Shown one piece after another: positions 6,513 through 10,914 of a stretch of DNA of 10,914 nucleotides. Below the pieces are notes generated by a model that did not search any database, was not told the DNA's origin, and saw nothing but the letters and a program-made list of their open reading frames with translations. The DNA is taken from assembly GCA_017381395.1 (NCBI GenBank), contig JAFOCH010000051.1:1-10914 (forward strand), in the 5' to 3' direction. The stretch comes from Clostridia bacterium. GTDB taxonomy: Bacteria; Bacillota; Clostridia; Oscillospirales; Acutalibacteraceae. Position numbers and translations under genes: made by a program. Position 1 is the stretch's first letter. Every line of letters starts with the position of its first letter.

Positions 6513-6945
6513 TTTTTACATCTCCTCTCGACGAAATTGTGATAATTCGCTCGTTATCATCTTCGCCACGCGTAATATCCACCGTAATCAAGTCGTCGGG
6601 CAGCGCATTTTCGATATTTTCGCTCCATTCGACCGCAAGCACCGCGTCGGTTTCCATATATTCGAAAAAGCCCGTTGAATAAAGCGACTCCCAGCTATCT
6701 ACTCGATACATGTCAAAGTGATAAAGCGGCAACCTGCCACCGATATATTCGTGAACGATAGCAAAGGTGGGGCTGGAAACCTCGCCCGTATAACCGAGTG
6801 CCTTTGCCAGTTCCTTTATAAATGTAGTTTTTCCCGCTCCAAGATCACCCGTAAAGGCAATGACCGTTACCGACGATATTTTGGCTCCGAGGGCCATGGC
6901 TACCTCGGCCGTTTCACTAGCTGATTTTGTAACAAATTTTTTCAT
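6493..6945 (-). CDS. tsaE: tRNA t6A biosynthesis ATPase TsaE
   Basis: TsaE is a small P-loop ATPase needed to reset the TsaB-TsaD complex during t6A synthesis. At 150 residues it is normal length. The Walker A motif GDLGAGKTT spans 33-41, SSPTF follows at about 57-61, then YHFDMYRV at about 75-82 with the conserved Asp, and EWSE at about 106-109. The ATG at 6943-6945 is preceded by AGGA. It is the first gene of the seven-gene minus-strand operon, 33 bases inside the promoter at 6978-7007. Its end overlaps tsaB, a gene pairing common in Firmicutes. Confidence 0.97.
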   Translation of the reverse strand: MKKFVTKSASETAEVAMALGAKISSVTVIAFTGDLGAGKTTFIKELAKALGYTGEVSSPTFAIVHEYIGGRLPLYHFDMYRVDSWESLYSTGFFEYMETDAVLAVEWSENIENALPDDLITVDITRGEDDNERIITISSRGDVKIEDIGD

Positions 6946-6977
6946 TTTTTCCTATTTTACCCGTCCTTTGTAAACAG

Positions 6978-7007
6978 ATTGTAAATTCAAATCGGCATGT
7001 AATACAA
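6978..7007 (-). promoter_or_regulatory. Promoter of the tsaE operon
   Basis: On the minus strand a -35 box TTGTAT (7002-7007) is followed after 18 bases by a -10 box TACAAT (6978-6983). It points at tsaE, whose ATG is 32 bases further on. It is diverged from the SEDS gene promoter at 7066-7094. The -35 is less perfect than the -10. Confidence 0.65.
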
Positions 7008-7065
7008 AGTTTTTTATTAGTTTATAGAATTATATCACAAAATTTGAAGATATTAAAGTATTTGC

Positions 7066-7094
7066 TTGAACTTATTTTAATTTTATTATATAAT
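7066..7094 (+). promoter_or_regulatory. Sigma-A promoter of the SEDS gene group
   Basis: TTGAAC (7066-7071), a 17-base AT-rich spacer, then a consensus TATAAT (7089-7094). Transcription should start near 7101-7103, which leaves a very short leader before the Shine-Dalgarno at 7111-7117. Confidence 0.88.
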
Positions 7095-7110
7095 TATTTT
7101 GTATCAATAT

Positions 7111-7119
7111 GGGGAGGTG
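7111..7119 (+). promoter_or_regulatory. Shine-Dalgarno with no ordinary start codon behind it
   Basis: GGGGAGGTG is a strong ribosome binding site. In the SEDS frame the only standard start near it is the GTG at 7117-7119, which overlaps it. At normal spacing the codons are AAG, GTT and AGT, then AAT and ATT at 7135. The next in-frame ATG is at 7219, inside the first membrane helix. Confidence 0.6.
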
Positions 7120-8268
7120 TCAAAGGTTAGTAATATTTTAGGAAAAATAGCCGACTATTTTCGCGAAACTGACAAGGTATTACTTTCAATTTGCACCTTT
7201 GCTTCACTATTTGGTTGTATGATGGTTATGTCGGCAACCAACTATACAGGCAGTCTTAAACAGTTTTACGTTCAGCTTGGCGCGTTTTTTATCGGCATTA
7301 TTATTGTAGTTATGATGTCGGGCTTCGTCGACTACGAAACAATCGCAAAGCATAAATATATTTTAGCCGGTGCAGCGGTAATTATGGTCGGACTTACCTT
7401 TTTTATCGGATATGCCCCTCCCGGCACCGATGACAAGGCATGGCTCATTCTTCCCGGCGGATTTACCTTTCAGCCGTCCGAGCTGCTCAAAATTGCCTTT
7501 ATCATCACCTTTGCAAGTCACGTTAACCGAATAGAAAAAACAGTTAACAAGCCGCTGAATCTAATCCTGCTCTGCATTCACGGAGCCATCCCTGTTTTAT
7601 TCATTCACCTTCAGGGTGACGACGGCTCAGCTCTGGTAATAGCGCTCATTTTTATTTCAATGATGTTTGCCGCCGGTGTAAAGCTCAGATACTTTTTTAT
7701 TGCTATCGGCTCGGTGGCGGCACTTTCCCCAATTCTGTGGTTTCTCGTTCTAAACGACAATCAACGAATCCGAGTAGAAACCCTGTTCAATCCCGAAGCC
7801 GATCTTTACGGCAGTGGCTGGCAACAATGGCGAGCCAGAATCGCCATGGCGAATGGCGGCTGGTTTGGAAAGGGATTTTTGCGAGGCGACTACGTTCAGG
7901 CAAACGAAATTCCCGAGCAGTATAATGACTTTATCTTTTCAAGTATCGGCGAGGAGCTTGGCTTTATCGGACTTTTGGCCGTTCTGGCGCTCGAAATTGC
8001 CGTTTGCGTCCGACTGCTTGTCATAGCCCACCACGCGCGAGATAAAATGGGTACAATCATTTGTAGCGGTCTATTCGGCCTTTTTGCCGCACAAACCATT
8101 CTAAACGTTGGAATGTGTTGCTCAATTTTACCCGTTATAGGAATTACACTTCCCTTTTTCAGCGCGGGCGGTTCGTCAATGATATGCACCTACCTGGGAA
8201 TCGGACTGGCCGTTAACGTATACATGCACCGAAATCAGCACGTAATGTATCTCAATGAAATGCATTAA
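7117..8268 (+). CDS. SEDS family peptidoglycan polymerase (FtsW/RodA/SpoVE)
   Basis: SEDS proteins are polytopic glycosyltransferases that polymerise lipid II together with a class B penicillin-binding protein. This one has about 383 residues and about ten hydrophobic segments. From the GTG start, QPSELLK is at about 119-125, QGDDGSA at about 166-172 (QPDLGTA in many members), PEQYNDFIFSSIGEELG at about 266-282 with the Asp of the DFIF motif thought to be catalytic, and LPVIGITLPFFSAGGSS at about 338-354 (usually PxxSYGGSS, here Ala for Tyr). The subclass is unclear and no penicillin-binding protein is nearby, so I give no symbol. The start is uncertain: the TTG at 7099 lies at or before the expected transcript start, and the GTG at 7117 overlaps the Shine-Dalgarno. 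The stop at 8266-8268 is firm. Confidence 0.9.
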   Translation: MSKVSNILGKIADYFRETDKVLLSICTFASLFGCMMVMSATNYTGSLKQFYVQLGAFFIGIIIVVMMSGFVDYETIAKHKYILAGAAVIMVGLTFFIGYAPPGTDDKAWLILPGGFTFQPSELLKIAFIITFASHVNRIEKTVNKPLNLILLCIHGAIPVLFIHLQGDDGSALVIALIFISMMFAAGVKLRYFFIAIGSVAALSPILWFLVLNDNQRIRVETLFNPEADLYGSGWQQWRARIAMANGGWFGKGFLRGDYVQANEIPEQYNDFIFSSIGEELGFIGLLAVLALEIAVCVRLLVIAHHARDKMGTIICSGLFGLFAAQTILNVGMCCSILPVIGITLPFFSAGGSSMICTYLGIGLAVNVYMHRNQHVMYLNEMH

Positions 8269-8304
8269 AAATAAACAATACTATATAAAAAGAGGTATCC
8301 CACT

Positions 8305-8925
8305 ATGATCATGAAACCAAAAAGCAAAAAATTCTGTTTCGCAAAATTGCTCGTATTCGGACTTTTGATGCTTGCGCTTCAGCTTGCTTCCTTCGCAGGC
8401 GACCTGCCCGTAAGCTTAGAGGTTCTCGAGGAAGCTGACCAGCTCGAAATCGCAGAAGCTCCCTATTCCGAATACGCTCAATTATACTCATACACCGAAA
8501 CAAATGATTCTCCCTTCGGCACAACATTTACATATCACGAATCATTGATTCTCGGTCTGGGCTGTATTGCCGCCGTTATCGCAGGTAACTTCCGTTCAAA
8601 GACGGTTGCAAAAACGGTTGCTACAGGACTGCTTTCCTTTACCGTGCTTAATTTCGGATTCCATCTTGCATTTGCGCTTATCGACTCGTCATCATGGTAC
8701 ACACCCTACTCGCTTATGGAATGTACTCCCTTCCTCTTTGGAATCATGACCACCGCTATCGCAGGTGTAATCGGTATTCTCGCATTCTTTGCTGATCCCG
8801 TTGTTGACGTAATCAGCAAAAAGGTTGAGGAAAAGCGCTGGGCAGCTTACAACGAAAGACTTGCCGCTGAGCGCAAAGAAAAGGCCGACAGCGAAGCTGC
8901 CGTTAATGCAGCAACCGCTGAATAA
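8305..8925 (+). CDS. Unrecognised membrane protein with a signal-like N-terminus
   Basis: I do not recognise this 206-residue protein. A basic N-terminus precedes a hydrophobic stretch at about 12-28 ending in ASFA-GD, which could be a cleaved signal or an anchor. An acidic, Tyr-rich segment covers about 35-70. Hydrophobic segments follow at about 80-94, 104-125 and 143-163. A charged helical tail at about 170-206 is rich in Glu, Lys and Ala (VEEKRWAAYNERLAAERKEKAD) and may form a coiled coil. AGAGG at 8291-8295 lies 9 bases before the ATG at 8305; the ATG at 8311 would be too far. It sits 36 bases after the SEDS gene and 35 before mtaB with no terminator between, so co-transcription is likely. 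A link to cell-wall synthesis is only suggested by position. Confidence 0.85.
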   Translation: MIMKPKSKKFCFAKLLVFGLLMLALQLASFAGDLPVSLEVLEEADQLEIAEAPYSEYAQLYSYTETNDSPFGTTFTYHESLILGLGCIAAVIAGNFRSKTVAKTVATGLLSFTVLNFGFHLAFALIDSSSWYTPYSLMECTPFLFGIMTTAIAGVIGILAFFADPVVDVISKKVEEKRWAAYNERLAAERKEKADSEAAVNAATAE

Positions 8926-8960
8926 TTCTCAATCTTTTTTATAAAAAAGGAAGAAAAACG

Positions 8961-10247
8961 ATGACTTTTGCATTTTACACACTCGGTTGCAAGGTTAATC
9001 AATACGAAACGGCAGCGATGGAGCGTATGCTTATCGCTGCCGGATATACTCCTACCCTGTCCGACGCTGAGCCGGACATTTTTATTATCAATTCGTGCAC
9101 AGTAACCGCCGAAAGCGACCGAAAAACCCGCCAAACAGTCAGAAAATATCGTCGCGAATTGCCAAACTCGGTGATTGTACTTACCGGCTGTATGCCGCAA
9201 GCGTTCCCCGACGACGCAACCGAAATTGATGCCGCCGACATTGTACTCGGCAATCATTCAAACAATCGTCTTTGCGAGGCGATAGGCGAATTTTTGGAAA
9301 CAAACAAGCGGGTTATCCTGATAGACGAGCACAAAAAAGGCGACCTTTTTGACACACCGCCGATTGATAAAATCGAAGAGCGTACCCGCGCATATCTCAA
9401 AATTCAGGATGGTTGCAATCGCTTCTGTTCATACTGCATCATCCCGACCGCAAGGGGCCGCGAACGCTCAAAGCCGCTCGAGGATATAAAAAGCGAGGTT
9501 TCGTCCATTGCCGAAATGGGACACAAGGAAATCGTCCTCGTCGGCATTAACCTTTCGGCATACGGTAACGATATTGGTGCAACCCTTTGCGATGCGGTGG
9601 ACGTTGTTTGTACCGTCGACGGAATCGAAAGGGTGCGACTCGGTTCGCTCGAGCCCGATATTTTCACCGACGAAATGATGACACGACTCAAAAATCAGCC
9701 CAAATTCTGTCCACAGTTTCACTTTTCGCTCCAATCGGGCTGTGACGAAACGCTTAAGCGAATGAATCGTCACTACGATACCGATTTTTACCGCAATTTA
9801 ATCGAGCGAGTACGAAACAACTTTGACAACGCGGCAATCACCACCGATATTATGGTTGGATTTGCAGGCGAAACAGAGGATGAATTCAAGCAATCGCTGG
9901 GCTTTGCGCGCGAAATCGGCTTCTCAAGGGCGCATATTTTCGCCTATTCGAGAAGGACGGGTACAGTCGCTGCAAGGGCGAAAAATCAGGTCACAAACGC
10001 CGAAAAACGCACAAGATCGCAAAAGATGATTGCCGTCACAAAGGAAAGCGAAACCGCATTCCTACAATCGCAGGTGGGAAAGGTTTGCTCGGTGCTTTTT
10101 GAAACAAAGAGGGGCAATCTGAACGAGGGATATACCAAAAATTACACATACGTAAAGGTTGACACACCCGACGACCTTTGCGGCGAAATCAGGGACGTGC
10201 GCATTACCGACACCGCCGACGATTACTGCATCGGCGAACTTGTATAG
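8961..10247 (+). CDS. mtaB: tRNA (t6A37-C2)-methylthiotransferase MtaB
   Basis: MtaB is a radical SAM enzyme that adds a methylthio group at C2 of t6A37, giving ms2t6A in tRNAs. At 428 residues it is full length. The N-terminal UPF0004 domain starts FYTLGCKVNQYE, with cluster ligands Cys10, Cys46 (NSCTVT) and Cys77 (LTGCMPQ). The radical SAM motif CNRFCSYC gives Cys152, Cys156 and Cys159, followed by IIPTARGRERS. FSLQSGCDETLKRMNRHY and TDIMVGFAGETEDEF are the later family motifs. A TRAM-like RNA-binding end spans about 370-428. AAGGAAG lies 7 bases before the ATG. The GCKVNQYE start and the t6A genes on the other strand favour MtaB over MiaB or RimO. It is probably the last gene of the SEDS group, closed by the terminator at 10261-10308. 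Confidence 0.95.
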   Translation: MTFAFYTLGCKVNQYETAAMERMLIAAGYTPTLSDAEPDIFIINSCTVTAESDRKTRQTVRKYRRELPNSVIVLTGCMPQAFPDDATEIDAADIVLGNHSNNRLCEAIGEFLETNKRVILIDEHKKGDLFDTPPIDKIEERTRAYLKIQDGCNRFCSYCIIPTARGRERSKPLEDIKSEVSSIAEMGHKEIVLVGINLSAYGNDIGATLCDAVDVVCTVDGIERVRLGSLEPDIFTDEMMTRLKNQPKFCPQFHFSLQSGCDETLKRMNRHYDTDFYRNLIERVRNNFDNAAITTDIMVGFAGETEDEFKQSLGFAREIGFSRAHIFAYSRRTGTVAARAKNQVTNAEKRTRSQKMIAVTKESETAFLQSQVGKVCSVLFETKRGNLNEGYTKNYTYVKVDTPDDLCGEIRDVRITDTADDYCIGELV

Positions 10248-10260
10248 ATATTGTTACGGT

Positions 10261-10308
10261 AAAAAAGGTTCTCGAAAACAAAAAATTTTGTTTGAGGGAA
10301 CCTTTTTT
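10261..10308. terminator. Strong terminator after mtaB, with U-tracts on both strands
   Basis: AAAAAAGGTTC at the left pairs with GAACCTTTTTT at the right. After two mismatches a second paired block, AAACAAAA with TTTTGTTT, closes the hairpin. Six T at 10303-10308 follow on the + strand and a matching run exists on the minus strand. It separates mtaB from the sigma factor gene. Confidence 0.88.
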
Positions 10309-10341
10309 GGTGAGACTTTTTGAAATGATAATCGTTTAATA

Positions 10342-10358
10342 GGTAAAGGTACCTTACC
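10342..10358. repeat. Interrupted palindrome in the sigma factor leader
   Basis: GGTAA, one extra A, GGTACC, then TTACC: a two-fold symmetric site with one unpaired base, centred 20 bases before the start codon and just upstream of the GGGAGGG ribosome binding site. It could be an operator or a short hairpin. No convincing sigma-A promoter is visible upstream of it. Confidence 0.4.
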
Positions 10359-10370
10359 GGGAGGGTTAAT

Positions 10371-10914
10371 ATGACAGAAAAAAGTGCATATAGCCGCTTT
10401 CTCGACGGAGATAAGAGCGGAATGGAGGAAATCGTAAGAGAATATAACAGCCCGCTTATTTTCTTTATAAACGGGTATGTCAAAAATCTTGCCGTGGCGG
10501 AGGATATTGCCGCCGACACCTTTTGCAAGGTGTTTGTCAAAAGGAAAATGCTGTCCGACCCGTCAGGTTTCAAGACCTGGCTGTACACCATCGCGCGAAA
10601 TATGACTCTCGATTGGCTAAAATCGGCGCAAAAGAAACATACGGTTTGCCTGAACGAGATTGACGGGTATAGCGAAGCCGACTTTGACGACGCGATACTC
10701 AAAAACGAGCAGGCAAAGGCACTCCATAACGCTATCAAGGAGATCAAAAGCGACTATCGTGAGGTAATTCACCTCATTTACTTTGACGAGCTTTCCTACA
10801 AAGAAGCGGCAAAAATCATGAGAAAAAGCGAAAAGCAGATTAAAAATCTCGTTTACCGCGCAAAGCTTTCGCTGAAGGACATTCTCGAAAAGGAGGATTT
10901 TGTTTATGAGAACA
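10371..10914 (+). CDS. ECF-type (sigma-70 family) RNA polymerase sigma factor, 3' end cut by the window
   Basis: The reading frame is open from ATG at 10371, after GGGAGGG at 10359-10365, to the window edge: 181 codons without a stop. Region 2 spans about residues 8-85: the LFFINGY-like helix, then EDIAADTFCKVFVK and FKTWLYTIARNMTLDWLK, which are the core-binding and -10 recognition helices. Region 4 spans about 118-170, with YREVIHLIYFDELSYKEAAKIM and the recognition helix KSEKQIKNLVYRAK. There is no region 1 or 3, as in ECF sigma factors. The gene should end shortly past the edge. A following start with a good ribosome binding site overlaps its end, as is usual for a co-transcribed anti-sigma factor. 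Confidence 0.92.
   Translation, partial: MTEKSAYSRFLDGDKSGMEEIVREYNSPLIFFINGYVKNLAVAEDIAADTFCKVFVKRKMLSDPSGFKTWLYTIARNMTLDWLKSAQKKHTVCLNEIDGYSEADFDDAILKNEQAKALHNAIKEIKSDYREVIHLIYFDELSYKEAAKIMRKSEKQIKNLVYRAKLSLKDILEKEDFVYEN
10906..10914 (+). CDS. First codons of the next gene, possibly an anti-sigma factor (partial)
   Basis: AAGGAGG at 10890-10896 lies 9 bases before an ATG at 10906, in a different frame from the sigma factor. Only Met-Arg-Thr can be read. The strong ribosome binding site inside the sigma gene end suggests a coupled gene. Calling it an anti-sigma factor rests only on the common arrangement next to ECF sigma factors. Confidence 0.5.

Noticed and set aside
7109..7141. Short upstream frame ATG GGG AGG ... 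TAG (10 codons) overlapping the SEDS start region
   Set aside because: Its ATG lies within a few bases of the predicted transcript start with no ribosome binding site of its own, and the GGGG that follows belongs to the Shine-Dalgarno.
8934..8949. AT-only palindrome CTTTTTTA/TAAAAAAG before mtaB as a terminator
   Set aside because: It has no G-C rich stem and overlaps the mtaB ribosome binding region, so it would be a weak hairpin at most.
10223..10747. Open minus-strand frame of 174 codons opposite the sigma factor
   Set aside because: The + strand frame here clearly encodes sigma regions 2 and 4, and the minus-strand translation is composition-driven. It also crosses the mtaB terminator.

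Overview
The window looks like the chromosome of a low-to-mid GC Firmicute of the class Clostridia, possibly an uncultured Oscillospiraceae or Ruminococcaceae-like lineage. This rests on strong AGGAGG-type ribosome binding sites, many intrinsic terminators with U-tracts, sigma-A style promoters, and the mix of Firmicute gene families. Species cannot be fixed from the sequence. No tRNA, rRNA, CRISPR array, transposase or integrase was seen.

Layout. (1) Positions 1-97 hold the acidic C-terminus of a + strand gene cut by the window edge, followed by a bidirectional terminator. (2) Positions 308-1298 hold an AT-rich minus-strand pair: a small lipoprotein and a VanZ-like membrane protein, driven by a good promoter at 1342-1370. 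Their base composition differs from the rest, and palindromes and orphan terminators flank them, so they look like an acquired cassette. (3) A + strand TspO/MBR gene lies at 1567-2040. (4) A compact minus-strand operon runs from the promoter at 6978-7007 down to about 2043, in the order tsaE, tsaB, rpiB, upp, a WYL regulator, a GNAT acetyltransferase and an unrecognised two-domain membrane protein. It ends at a hairpin that also sits just past the tspO stop. (5) Diverging from it, a + strand group starts at a textbook promoter (7066-7094): a SEDS-family (FtsW/RodA/SpoVE) protein, an unrecognised membrane protein and mtaB, closed by a strong terminator. (6) From 10371 an ECF sigma factor runs to the window edge, with the first codons of a next gene overlapping its end.

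How the genes work together. TsaE and TsaB belong to the complex that makes t6A at position 37 of ANN-decoding tRNAs. MtaB methylthiolates that same base to ms2t6A, so two successive steps of one tRNA modification lie back to back. RpiB and Upp link to pentose phosphate and pyrimidine salvage through ribose-5-phosphate and PRPP. The WYL and GNAT genes overlap and look translationally coupled.

The clearest anomalies are a one-base frameshift in rpiB at 5632-5634 and the lack of a normal start codon after the Shine-Dalgarno of the SEDS gene. I found no convincing new multi-gene system. The best candidates for new biology are the AT-rich cassette and the two unrecognised membrane proteins.
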